Part shown: in pieces, positions 1 through 6,832 of the stretch | How the letters are laid out: each line of letters begins with the position of its first letter | How positions within the stretch are numbered: the first letter of the stretch is position 1 | Origin: Pseudomonadota bacterium | GTDB taxonomy: Bacteria; Desulfobacterota; Desulfobaccia; Desulfobaccales; 0-14-0-80-60-11 | DNA length: 9,766 nucleotides | Assembly: GCA_018897875.1 (NCBI GenBank) | Contig: JAHIKF010000405.1 | Location: 1 to 9,766 of the forward strand | Reading direction: 5' to 3' | Made by a program: the position numbers and the translations under genes | Notes under the pieces: generated by a model | What the model was told of the DNA's origin: nothing | Database searches by the model: none | What the model saw: only the letters and a program-made list of their open reading frames with translations

Positions 1-3000
1 TCTGTCTTTAACCCGGGGGCCTATCTTGTCATCCAGTGCGGCCAGGCCAATATTTCCAAGTATGGCAGTAAGAATATTGTTGAAGTCGTGGGCGATGCCC
101 CCCGCCAGAGTGCCCACTGCTTCCATCTTTTGCGCCCGCAGAAATTGCTCTTCCATTTCTATGCGGGAGGAGATGTCCATGAAATATCCCATAACTGCCT
201 GTTTGCCTCGATATTGAGTGGGGATGACTTTTTCCATCACCCAGCCGGTTTCGCCATTCTTGGTAATGAATTGGTATTCATAAGGGGGCAAACCTTCCTC
301 CTTTAACCTCAGGAGGGCCTGCTCCCGCACAAATGCCCGGTATTCAGGGCTCACCAGACTGAGACAGTGCTGGCCTATCAGTTCTTGGGCGTGGTAACCC
401 GTAATGACTTCAAACCCGGGATTAACCATGGCAAACTTGCCATTCTGGACGATATAGATGCCCATGGGGGCATGAGATACCAGGGATTTGAAGGCTTCCT
501 CGGCCTCCCGCCGCTGGGAGATGTCCCAGAAAGTTACTACTGCTCCACTAACCTTGCCATCCTCTATAATGGGAGCGGTAGCGAAGTCCACCGGGAAACT
601 GGTGCCATCTTTTCTCCAAAAAACTTCATCTGACCCAAAATAGGGCGTGCCCTTCTTAAGAGTTTCATATATTGGGCACTCCTCCTCTGGATACGGACAC
701 CCATTCACCCTGGTGGGGTGCCAGGTGGCGTGGCTGGGAGAGCCGATGAGCTCCTCGGCCTCATACCCCAACATTTTGGCCGCCGCGGGGTTGACAAAGA
801 CATGTTTTCCTTCGAGATCAAGACCCAAGATACCCTCCGAGGCGGAGCTTAAGATTAGCTGGTGATGATGGTGAAGGCGTTTCAGAGCCTCCTCGGCCAG
901 CTTGCGCTCGCTGATATCCTCAAATATGGCCACTCCCCCTGACAATACGTCGTCCGACGAGAATATCGGCTGGTAAATCGCCCTTACGGTGGTTAGTTTT
1001 CCTGCTGTAACCGAAAGGTAGTCGCCTTCGTAATAACCTACCTCGCCTTTGAGGGAAGCGGCTACAGCCTCCCGCATCTTTTCATCAATTATCTGCCGGA
1101 TCATGTTGAAGCCGATGAACTTTTCCTTGGGAGCGCCGATAATTTCCGCAAACTTTTCATTGCAATCGGTAATAGTGCTCGTCTGGTCATAGTGCACGAT
1201 ACCCAAGGGAGCCTTTTCAAAAACCAACCGAAACTTCTCCTCACTCTTCCGCAGGGCCCGCTCCGCGGCCTTGCGTTGCGAAATATCCCGGCACACGCAA
1301 AATACCAGCTTCCGCTCCCCCAACACAGCCCCATTGGCACTGATTTCCACGTCCACAAACGTGCCGTCCTTGCGACGGTAGCGGGTCTCGAAGTGATCGC
1401 CAGCATCATCGACGAGTCGGAGTTGTTCTAACAGTTCCTCCCGGGTCCATTGCGCGTCCCAATCCCAAATGGAGAGATCACGGACTTCTTCGGCAGAATA
1501 TCCCAACATCTCGGCATATCGTTGGTTGGCCTCAAAGACTTTGCCGGTTTGGTCGAGGACGACGATGCCGTCTCTCGACTGATCCACCAGGATGCGTCGC
1601 CGGATCGCTTCTTCCGCCAGGGCTCGCTGGGCCGCCCGCTCCTCAGTCTGATCGCGGAATACCAGGACGACGCCCATAACCGCGCCGCTCTCGTCACGGA
1701 TGGGCGCGCCGCTGTCGGCGATGGGGTGCTCGGCGCCGTCCCGGGCGATGAGTAGGGTATGGTTGGCCAGCCCCACCACCTGCCCTTCTCTCAGGACGCG
1801 CTCCACCGGGTTTTCCACCGGGGCGCGGGTTTCCTCGTTGAGGATGTGGAAGACCTCCTCATTGGGTCTACCCCGGGCTTCGGCCTCTAGCCAGCCGGTG
1901 AGCCGCTCGGCTTCCGGGTTCATCTGCTTAACCCGACCCTCAGTGTCCGTGGTGATAACCGCGTCGCCGATGCTGTAGAGGGTGGTCCGGAACTCTTCCT
2001 GGGCCTGCCGTCGCTCCCGCTCTGTCCGGTACAGGTCTTGATAGAGGTTGGCCTGTCGCTGCCGGTAGCCATAGGCGGTCACCGCACCGGCGAGCAGGAT
2101 GAAGATGACGACGAAGAGGCCGGTGATCCCGGAGTGGTATCTCGCCTCGGCCAAAATCTCGGCTGCATCCACTTTGGCCACCATGAACCAGGGCGACTGC
2201 GGCACGGGACGCAGATCGGCCAGCACCTCCTGGTCGCGGTAGTCCCGGCCCTCAAACATCCCCTGTTTGCCCAGGGCCGCCTGTACGGCTGTCAGTTCAG
2301 TCCGGGTCAGGGGCTCCCGCAGGGAAAGGGCGGTTTTTTTCCGATGACGGAGTTCGTTCAAGAACAGCACGTCCTTGCCTTCCACTTTCACCAGGAGCGT
2401 TTCGGCGGTGAGGCTGGGGGTGGGCCAGGACTGGATCAGGGGGTATAGGACTTTGTCAACATTGACTCTCAGGACCACCACGGCCAGGGGTTGGCCCCGG
2501 GGGTCCAGGACCGACGCCGCCACGTCCAGGTAGACCCGGTTGTCCTGGGGACAGCGGAACAGATCGCTCAAAACCGCCTGACCGCCGGCGACGGCTGATA
2601 CGATAAATTGTCTCTCGGACGGCGAGAAGGGGGCCGGGTCCGGTATCAGCGACAGGAGGATGCGGCCGTTGGGGTCGAGCAGGAGGATATTCTCAATGTG
2701 CCCTTCTGTTTGCTCCAACTTGAACCGCTCCAGCAAAGCCGCCTGGAGGCCCGGGGTGCCGTGGTCCTGGAGCCAATCCATTATCGCCTTGCGCAGAAAG
2801 GGGCTGCGGGCTATCCGGTTGGCGTCGTTCAGCCGCTCCCGGCGCCATTCCACGATTTGCCCGACCTTCAGGCCGGCGATGGCCGCCAGATCCTGGTATT
2901 TATCCCGGCGAATCCGGTCTTCCTCATACCGGTAATACGCCAGGCCCCCGGCCATAGTTACCAGGCTGACCAGGGCGAAGATGGCCAACCAGAACCGCTT

Positions 3001-3033
3001 CCGGGCGGTGAACCCTCGGCGTGGGCTGTTCAT
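1..3033 (-). CDS. dCache/multi-PAS sensor histidine kinase, C-terminus beyond window
   Basis: A frame without stops runs from ATG at 3033 to the window edge (1011 codons seen). An AGGAGG at 3042-3047, 8 nt upstream, fixes the start. A membrane segment (residues 15-33) is followed by a periplasmic double-Cache-like sensor region (about 35-300; its distal end shows the typical SPWFMVAKVD stretch), then a second membrane segment (about 302-323). Five PAS domains follow at about 347-465, 480-590, 595-712, 725-845 and 849-960, joined by short helical linkers with S-box endings such as DISQRK and DISERK. The phosphoacceptor box GGIAHDFNNILTAI has its histidine at residue 982. The ATPase domain, and perhaps a receiver domain as is common with this H-box type, would lie left of base 1. 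By family it should sense a small extracytoplasmic ligand plus cytoplasmic cues and phosphorylate a response regulator. The ligand cannot be read from sequence, and no partner regulator is visible. Confidence 0.95.
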   Translation of the reverse strand, partial: MNSPRRGFTARKRFWLAIFALVSLVTMAGGLAYYRYEEDRIRRDKYQDLAAIAGLKVGQIVEWRRERLNDANRIARSPFLRKAIMDWLQDHGTPGLQAALLERFKLEQTEGHIENILLLDPNGRILLSLIPDPAPFSPSERQFIVSAVAGGQAVLSDLFRCPQDNRVYLDVAASVLDPRGQPLAVVVLRVNVDKVLYPLIQSWPTPSLTAETLLVKVEGKDVLFLNELRHRKKTALSLREPLTRTELTAVQAALGKQGMFEGRDYRDQEVLADLRPVPQSPWFMVAKVDAAEILAEARYHSGITGLFVVIFILLAGAVTAYGYRQRQANLYQDLYRTERERRQAQEEFRTTLYSIGDAVITTDTEGRVKQMNPEAERLTGWLEAEARGRPNEEVFHILNEETRAPVENPVERVLREGQVVGLANHTLLIARDGAEHPIADSGAPIRDESGAVMGVVLVFRDQTEERAAQRALAEEAIRRRILVDQSRDGIVVLDQTGKVFEANQRYAEMLGYSAEEVRDLSIWDWDAQWTREELLEQLRLVDDAGDHFETRYRRKDGTFVDVEISANGAVLGERKLVFCVCRDISQRKAAERALRKSEEKFRLVFEKAPLGIVHYDQTSTITDCNEKFAEIIGAPKEKFIGFNMIRQIIDEKMREAVAASLKGEVGYYEGDYLSVTAGKLTTVRAIYQPIFSSDDVLSGGVAIFEDISERKLAEEALKRLHHHHQLILSSASEGILGLDLEGKHVFVNPAAAKMLGYEAEELIGSPSHATWHPTRVNGCPYPEEECPIYETLKKGTPYFGSDEVFWRKDGTSFPVDFATAPIIEDGKVSGAVVTFWDISQRREAEEAFKSLVSHAPMGIYIVQNGKFAMVNPGFEVITGYHAQELIGQHCLSLVSPEYRAFVREQALLRLKEEGLPPYEYQFITKNGETGWVMEKVIPTQYRGKQAVMGYFMDISSRIEMEEQFLRAQKMEAVGTLAGGIAHDFNNILTAILGNIGLAALDDKIGPRVKDR

Positions 3034-3041
3034 ACCGATAA

Positions 3042-3047
3042 CCTCCT
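3042..3047 (-). promoter_or_regulatory. Strong Shine-Dalgarno of the sensor kinase gene
   Basis: AGGAGG on the minus strand, 8 nt before the ATG at 3033. It decides the start: the 5'-extended reading on the same strand from 3133 is in another frame and only overlaps the signal-anchor region. Confidence 0.85.
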
Positions 3048-3074
3048 GAGATCCGACGATGCAAGACCTCCCGG

Positions 3075-3121
3075 GTGGCAGGCGGAAAACCGGACCGGTT
3101 CCTCCTGCTCAGAGTTGCCAC
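3075..3121 (-). promoter_or_regulatory. Structured leader upstream of the sensor kinase (possible operator or hairpin)
   Basis: A perfect palindrome AACCGG-A-CCGGTT (3088-3100) sits inside weaker outer pairings: GCAGG 3078-3082 with CCTGC 3104-3108, and GTGGC 3075-3079 with GCCAC 3117-3121. The two outer pairings share bases, so not all can form at once. It ends about 40 nt before the kinase start. It could be an operator for a dimeric regulator or an mRNA hairpin. I recognise no riboswitch class, and function is inference from symmetry alone. Confidence 0.3.
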
Positions 3122-3336
3122 AAGTTCTCTCATCGGGATAGTATTTAGCTTAACACTGTCAGGACCGTAGTGTCCAGGTCATTTTTAGATCGGCAACCTG
3201 TAAACTTCAGATAAGAATTGCTCGGCAATAGGTCAGGGATGTTGGAGGTAGACCGGTAGACAAACGGCTGGTTTTGAGAGCTTGCCATTATCAGCAAATT
3301 CTTATAAATGCCAATCAGTTGAAGATCATGATCCTT
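3122..3336. other. Spacer between pyrE and the sensor kinase, mostly featureless
   Basis: This AT-richer spacer must hold the kinase promoter if the kinase has its own, but no -35/-10 pair with acceptable spacing stands out on the minus strand. A small imperfect palindrome (GAAGATCAT/ATGATCCTTC, 3321-3337) overlaps the pyrE stop codon and has no T-run after it, so I do not call it a terminator. No RNA gene was recognised. Confidence 0.5.
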
Positions 3337-3885
3337 CTATCGTAAGTCTGAAATGGTGAACACCGCCTCCACCTCGGGGACCTCTTTCTCTACCGCCTCC
3401 TTGCCGCCTTCCTGCCGGTCCACCAGGATCAGCACCTTGACCACCGTGAGCCCGAAGTCCCGGGCCGCGGCCACGGCCTTGAGGGCCGAGCCTCCGGTAG
3501 TGACCACGTCCTCCACCACCACCACCCGGTCCCCGGGGGTCACGTCCCCCACCAGCACGCCGCCGGTGCCGTGGTCCTTGGGTCTCTGGCGCACCGAAAA
3601 GGCGTTGATGGGGCCACCCTTCAGATAGCTGGTGAGCGCGGTGGCGTGGGCGATGGGGTCCGCCCCCATGGTGAGGCCGCCGATGGCATCCACCTTCAGG
3701 TCGCGGATCAGATCAAAGAAAATTTCCCCGATGAGGGCCAGCCCCTGGGCATTGTGGGTGGTGGGGCGGCAATCGATATAGTACGGACTCTCCCGGCCCG
3801 ATACCAGCTTGAACGGCATATCCGGGCTGTAACGGAAAGATTTCTCCCTGAGGAGTTCGAGAAGTTGCCGGCTTGCTTGGTCCAT
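3337..3885 (-). CDS. pyrE: Orotate phosphoribosyltransferase
   Basis: A 182-residue cytoplasmic enzyme that joins orotate to PRPP to make orotidine 5'-monophosphate in pyrimidine synthesis. The type I phosphoribosyltransferase PRPP loop VVVVEDVVTTGGSA lies at residues 121-134. The substrate/flexible-loop region VRQRPKDHG is at about 98-106. SGRESPYYIDCR (29-40) is the usual N-terminal orotate/PRPP site. Length is normal for the family, if on the short side. I chose the ATG at 3885 because a GGGAGG ribosome site sits at 3891-3896. An in-frame ATG at 3960 would add 25 residues that fit no PyrE N-terminus and begins beside a repeat. The gene is flanked by spacers of about 300 bp and has no other pyr gene nearby, so it is probably transcribed on its own or with the Nudix gene upstream. 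Confidence 0.96.
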   Translation of the reverse strand: MDQASRQLLELLREKSFRYSPDMPFKLVSGRESPYYIDCRPTTHNAQGLALIGEIFFDLIRDLKVDAIGGLTMGADPIAHATALTSYLKGGPINAFSVRQRPKDHGTGGVLVGDVTPGDRVVVVEDVVTTGGSALKAVAAARDFGLTVVKVLILVDRQEGGKEAVEKEVPEVEAVFTISDLR

Positions 3886-3961
3886 GTTTCCCTCCCGGAG
3901 TCTTTTGTATGTGGCAGCCTGACCAGGTGCAATAGCCGCCCCCGGCTGTTGTCGGGCCAAT

Positions 3962-3978
3962 GGTGCGTAGGACGCACC
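3962..3978. repeat. Short palindromic (REP-like) element
   Basis: GGTGCGT-AGG-ACGCACC is a perfect 7-bp inverted repeat with a 3-nt loop, followed by CTACAG. Similar 'TAGGGTGCGTCC' palindromes are, from general knowledge, dispersed in many bacterial intergenic regions. It lies upstream of the pyrE start, in the pyrE/Nudix spacer. Confidence 0.6.
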
Positions 3979-4032
3979 CTACAGGTGGATTGCCGGCGCC
4001 GATGTATAGTCTCGGCTCACTGCTTCGAAAAG

Positions 4033-4067
4033 TTTTCTGTTTTCCGTTTTCCGTTTTCCGTTTTCTG
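4033..4067. repeat. Heptamer tandem repeat, 5 units of TTTTCYG
   Basis: Five contiguous 7-nt units: TTTTCTG, three identical TTTTCCG, then TTTTCTG, with no gaps. It lies in the non-coding spacer between the Nudix gene and pyrE. Slippage-prone arrays of this sort often vary in copy number between strains. Confidence 0.85.
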
Positions 4068-4071
4068 TGGA

Positions 4072-4129
4072 ACAGCCGCCCCGGCGGTTGTACTCCGAAA
4101 AGTTACCTGTAGGGCGGGCACTGCCCGCC
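4072..4129. repeat. Two palindromic elements side by side
   Basis: The first is ACAGCCGCC-CC-GGCGGTTGT (4072-4091), with 8 of 9 positions paired plus a G:T pair. The second is GGCGGGC-ACT-GCCCGCC (4113-4129), a perfect 7-bp stem in a CTGTAGGGCGGGC context known as a dispersed intergenic motif. The second could slow transcription after the Nudix gene but is not followed by a T-run on the minus strand. Confidence 0.55.
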
Positions 4130-4140
4130 GTAATCACCGC

Positions 4141-4168
4141 TCACTGCTTACTGCTCACGGCTCACTGC
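4141..4168. repeat. Heptamer tandem repeat (TCACTGC type) reaching into the Nudix stop codon
   Basis: Four contiguous 7-nt units: TCACTGC, TTACTGC, TCACGGC, TCACTGC. The last unit (4162-4168) contains the minus-strand TGA stop of the Nudix gene, so the repeat supplies the end of that reading frame. The 11-mer CGGCTCACTGC recurs exactly at 4013-4023 and 4158-4168, bracketing the repeat-rich spacer. Confidence 0.8.
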
Positions 4169-4683
4169 CCAAACCGGCTGATATATTCCCGCAGCGCCTC
4201 TTTGGTCGAAGAAAAGGCTATCTGGGGCCAGGGAATCTCTTTGAGCCCGAAGACCCGGGCCTCCATGGTCTCATCCCCCGCCCCCAGTTCCCCGGATACG
4301 TACTCCGTCACGTAGGCCGCGATAATGGTGCGGTGGTCCGGGTAGGAGTAGATATTGAGCAGGCGGATGGGGCGCACGGTCAGGCAGGTCTCCTCCTGGG
4401 TCTCCCGGACCACCGCGTCCTCCACCACTTCCCCCATGTCCACGAATCCCCCGGGCACCACCCAGAGGCCGTAGCCCGGGTTGATGGCCCGGCGCACCAT
4501 GACCACCCCTTTCTCCATGGGGATCACCGCGATCACCGACAGCTTGGGGTCGAGATAAAAGATGAAGCCGCACGCGGTGCACACCAGGCGCTGGGGCTCG
4601 CCAGGCTTGATCAGGCGCTTCTCCAGCCGGCCGCCGCACTGGGGGCAGAATTTATAGGTGGCGCAATCTTGTATGTCCGGCAT
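4162..4683 (-). CDS. Nudix hydrolase with N-terminal zinc ribbon
   Basis: A 173-residue predicted cytosolic pyrophosphohydrolase acting on a nucleoside diphosphate linked to some group; the substrate cannot be read from sequence. The N-terminus holds a four-cysteine ribbon, CPQC (13-16) and CTAC (35-38), as in Nudix proteins with a Zn-ribbon leader. The Nudix box spans 79-101: G79, E85, R93, E94, E97 and E98 fit GX5EX7REUXEEXGU, so the metal-binding glutamates are intact, but the usual glycine near the end is Cys100. The preceding WVVPGG is typical. The start at 4683 has GAAGG 9 nt upstream (4693-4697), a moderate site. The stop lies within a tandem heptamer array. Spacers of about 280-295 bp separate it from pyrE downstream and the M50 gene upstream. 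Confidence 0.93.
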   Translation of the reverse strand: MPDIQDCATYKFCPQCGGRLEKRLIKPGEPQRLVCTACGFIFYLDPKLSVIAVIPMEKGVVMVRRAINPGYGLWVVPGGFVDMGEVVEDAVVRETQEETCLTVRPIRLLNIYSYPDHRTIIAAYVTEYVSGELGAGDETMEARVFGLKEIPWPQIAFSSTKEALREYISRFGQ

Positions 4684-4978
4684 GGGTTTTTACCTTCAAA
4701 CCACCAGGGTTAGAGGACGGCGTCGGCTCATCCTCAGGGGTGAGAGTTGCTATCAGTCATCCCAAAACCGCTGTTCGGCCTCATTTTGAATCAACCGAGA
4801 GAGCTAAGTTGGGAAAGAATCACCCCCCTTTTCTAAAGGGGGGCAGGGGGGATTAAACAAGCGATCAATAATCCCCCTAAATCCCCCTTTAGAAAAGGGG
4901 GACTTTAAACCGTCGATGCCAACCTTTAACTGGTTACGAAAACATATTTGCAGCCTAAGACAGGTTTTGCAATAGGTT
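4684..4978. other. Spacer between M50 protease and Nudix gene, dominated by an inverted repeat
   Basis: The left third must carry the Nudix leader, and the middle holds the large inverted repeat described separately. A 62-residue frame across it on the minus strand merely translates the repeat (the SPFSKGGFRGI-type peptide) and is not a gene. No convincing promoter pair was seen. Confidence 0.6.
4822..4904. repeat. Long imperfect inverted repeat, MITE/REP-like, of CCCCCTTTTCTAAAGGGGG arms
   Basis: Each arm contains CCCCCTTTTCTAAAGGGGG or its complement, itself a near-perfect hairpin (CCCCCTTT/AAAGGGGG), followed by GGGGGATTA. The arms (about 4822-4855 and 4869-4904) face each other across a loop of roughly 13 nt. 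Sequences of the form 'AATCCCCCTAAATCCCCCTTT' are, from general knowledge, abundant dispersed elements in many environmental bacteria. The element lies about 75 bp after the M50 stop. Either hairpin could attenuate read-through, but the T-rich tail expected of an intrinsic terminator is weak. Confidence 0.8.
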
Positions 4979-5911
4979 CTAACCCAGGACAAAGGGCGCC
5001 GGCGAAAAAGTCAGCCCGAACACCACGATGGTGATGATCCCCAGCACCCGGCGGCGCCGGTCCAGGGGCACCCAAAACTGATACGGCGGCGGATGGCGCC
5101 AGCCCAGAAAGGCGATGAGCGCCGCCCAGAGCAGCCAGCCCGCCCAGAATATGACCCCGCAGATCACCAGGAGGCCGAGACTCACCAGGGAGATGTAACG
5201 GTGGTGTTCGGGAAACAGGGCATAGGCGACGTGCCCCCCGTCCAGCTGCCCCACCGGGATCAGGTTGAGGGCCGTGACCAAAAGACCGATCCAGCCGGCA
5301 AAGGCCACCGGATGGAGGATGATATTTTGATCCGGCGTCAGGGGCCCCAGGGCCAGCCAGCTCAGGAGCTTGAACAACAGGGGCTCCCCCAGGGTTAAAC
5401 TGCCCTCTCCCCCGCCGATGACCGTTACCGTGGATAATTTCAGGCCTACCAGGATGACCGGGATGGAAACCATGACGCCGATTAACGGCCCGGCGCAGCC
5501 CACGTCCAGCAGGGCCCGCTTATCCCTTATCGGCGAGCGGATGCGGATGAAGGCCCCAAAGGTGCCGATAATGAAGGGAATGGGCGGAGCCGGGATGAAA
5601 TAGGGCAGGGTCACATCCAGATGGTGCCGCCGGGATACCAGATAATGACCCATCTCGTGGGCGCCCAGGATCAGGAGCAGGGTGAACGAAAACGGGATGC
5701 CCGTATAGAGCAGTTCGGGGGTTTCCAGGGGATTGACCCCCTGCTGCAGGGCCCCGGCGATGACGGTGGTGACCACCGTGGCCAGGAGCAACCCCAGGTG
5801 CAGCAGGCGGCGCGGCGGCTTGGGGGCCGCCGGCCAGGGCGGCACGAACACGGCCTGCCGCAAAGGCTCCGGGGTCATCTCCGGTGAAAACGGTCTCTCC
5901 TCCAGGCTCAC
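4979..5911 (-). CDS. Site-2-protease-like membrane zinc metalloprotease (peptidase M50)
   Basis: A 310-residue multi-pass membrane protein. The zinc-binding HEMGH is at 85-89 in the second hydrophobic segment. The distal motif NLIPVGQLDGGH (216-227) supplies the third ligand, Asp224. Hydrophobic segments lie near 36-54, 72-92, 142-160, 203-220, 240-270 and 288-304. A proline-rich, probably cytosolic tail of about 35 residues precedes them. Such enzymes cleave membrane-anchored regulators or signal remnants within the bilayer. I see no PDZ domain, so it resembles the short EGY/S2P-like branch more than RseP; the substrate is unknown. The start is GTG at 5911, overlapping the TGA of the pseudouridine synthase as GTGA, which implies translational coupling. 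An in-frame ATG at 5878 has a poorly placed ribosome site. Confidence 0.93.
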   Translation of the reverse strand: MSLEERPFSPEMTPEPLRQAVFVPPWPAAPKPPRRLLHLGLLLATVVTTVIAGALQQGVNPLETPELLYTGIPFSFTLLLILGAHEMGHYLVSRRHHLDVTLPYFIPAPPIPFIIGTFGAFIRIRSPIRDKRALLDVGCAGPLIGVMVSIPVILVGLKLSTVTVIGGGEGSLTLGEPLLFKLLSWLALGPLTPDQNIILHPVAFAGWIGLLVTALNLIPVGQLDGGHVAYALFPEHHRYISLVSLGLLVICGVIFWAGWLLWAALIAFLGWRHPPPYQFWVPLDRRRRVLGIITIVVFGLTFSPAPFVLG

Positions 5912-6633
5912 TTCAGGTCCACCCCGGCCTTCAAGGCCGTCATCTCCCGCCCGGTGACCTCCCGGAAGGTTCCCCGGAGCAGTCCCTCCAACCTGAGCGG
6001 GCCGAAGGCGATGCGCTTTAATTTCTCCACCGGGTGCCCCACCTGCTCCATCAGCCGCTTGATCAGATGGTAGCGCCCCTCATGCACGGTGATTTCCAAC
6101 ACGGTTTTTTCCGGTTCCCGCTTGTTGACCTGCACTTCCGGGTAAACGAACCGGCCATCCAGGTCCACCCCGGCGGACAGTCGCCGCACCGTCTCTTTGC
6201 TCACCTCCCCGGCCACCGTTACCCGATAGGTGCGGGGCACCGAGTAGCTGGGATGGGTCAGCCGATAGGCCAGTTCACCGTCGTTGGTAAGCAGAAGCAG
6301 GCCCGTGGCGTCGTAATCCAGACGCCCCACGGGATAGAGCCGGCCCGGCATCTTACCCAATAACTCCGTGACCACTCGCCGCCCCTCGGGGTCGCGGGTG
6401 GTGCAGACATACCCGTAGGGCTTGTGCAGCATGACGGTCTTGCGCGCCGCGGTCACCTTGACGATGCTCCCATCTATCTTGACCACGTCACGGTCAGGGT
6501 CGACCTTGACCCCCATGGCCGTGACCACCTGGCCGTTGACGACCACCCGGCCGGCCAGGATAATCTCCTCGGCGGTGCGCCGTGAGGCTACCCCGGCCCG
6601 GGAGAGAAATTTTTGTAAGCGCTCGGTGGTCAT
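5908..6633 (-). CDS. rluB: rRNA pseudouridine synthase, RsuA/RluB/E/F family
   Basis: A 241-residue enzyme that isomerises a specific uridine in rRNA. The N-terminal S4 RNA-binding domain (about 2-60) begins RLQKFLSRAGVASRR. The catalytic motif GRLDYDATGLLLLTNDGELA puts the nucleophilic aspartate at 106. KPYGYVCTTRD (71-81) and the C-terminal EGRYHLIKRLMEQVGHPV stretch are characteristic. Which rRNA site is modified (23S helix 89-type for RluB, 16S for RsuA) cannot be decided here, so the symbol is a best guess. The start at 6633 is required to keep the S4 domain intact, yet no Shine-Dalgarno precedes it; the leader there is a pyrimidine-rich tract on the coding strand. The last four bases overlap the M50 start, making a two-gene unit. 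Confidence 0.94.
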   Translation of the reverse strand: MTTERLQKFLSRAGVASRRTAEEIILAGRVVVNGQVVTAMGVKVDPDRDVVKIDGSIVKVTAARKTVMLHKPYGYVCTTRDPEGRRVVTELLGKMPGRLYPVGRLDYDATGLLLLTNDGELAYRLTHPSYSVPRTYRVTVAGEVSKETVRRLSAGVDLDGRFVYPEVQVNKREPEKTVLEITVHEGRYHLIKRLMEQVGHPVEKLKRIAFGPLRLEGLLRGTFREVTGREMTALKAGVDLK

Positions 6634-6720
6634 GATAATGGGGAAAAAGGCGAAAAGGGTAAAAGGGGAAAAGGAAAAGACTTGCTGGTTAGATTCCTAT
6701 ACACCCTTTCTTCCTTCCCC
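6634..6720. repeat. Low-complexity purine tract (GGNNAAAA period 8) in the pseudouridine synthase leader
   Basis: Bases 6640-6679 on the plus strand read as about four 8-nt units (GGGGAAAA, GGCGAAAA, GGGTAAAA, GGGGAAAA, with one extra A after the first), ending GGAAAAG. On the coding strand it is a C/T tract occupying the place of the usual ribosome site. A partly complementary CTTTCTTCCTTCCCC stretch follows near 6706-6720. Confidence 0.6.
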
Positions 6721-6832
6721 TTATCTTTCTCGAAGAAACTCGTATACTTCATTGACAGAGTGAACCACAAAAGCGTCAGCATTAGCCGTCAAGTTCGGAA
6801 GGTATTACTTCCAAAGATAGAGGTTCTGTCAT
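6721..6832 (-). pseudogene. Broken small ORF with strong ribosome binding site
   Basis: ATG at 6832 is preceded at 7 nt by AGGAGG (6840-6845). It opens MTEPLSLEVIPSELDG and then hits TAA at 6784-6782. From 6786 the frame shifted by one base continues ANADAFVVHSVNEVYEFLRER and stops at TAA 6723-6721. Both halves look protein-like, and one small indel around 6785-6787 would join them into a peptide of about 38 residues. I do not recognise the product. It could instead be a genuine 16-residue leader peptide, or chance. It lies 121 bp after the trpS stop on the same strand, ahead of the pseudouridine synthase. Confidence 0.4.

Noticed and set aside
871..882. Run of four histidines (kinase residues 721-724) as a metal site
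   Set aside because: It lies in a linker between PAS3 and PAS4 with no other ligands; probably incidental.
2924..3133. 69-residue minus-strand frame at the kinase start
   Set aside because: Overlaps the kinase in another frame. The kinase has the ribosome site and the membrane anchor.
3886..3960. Longer PyrE start at 3960
   Set aside because: The extra 25 residues do not match PyrE N-termini, and a good ribosome site marks the ATG at 3885.
4033..4168. Possible CRISPR or phage attachment region
   Set aside because: Units are contiguous heptamers without spacers. There is no cas, integrase or tRNA gene.
3571..4713. 380-residue plus-strand frame opposite pyrE and the Nudix gene
   Set aside because: Antisense shadow of two well-supported genes, running through repeats. 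Composition is unlike a folded protein.
4804..4992. 62-residue minus-strand frame across the inverted repeat
   Set aside because: Most of its sequence is translation of the repeat (SPFSKGG-type peptide), and it overlaps the M50 stop. It has no ribosome site or family resemblance.
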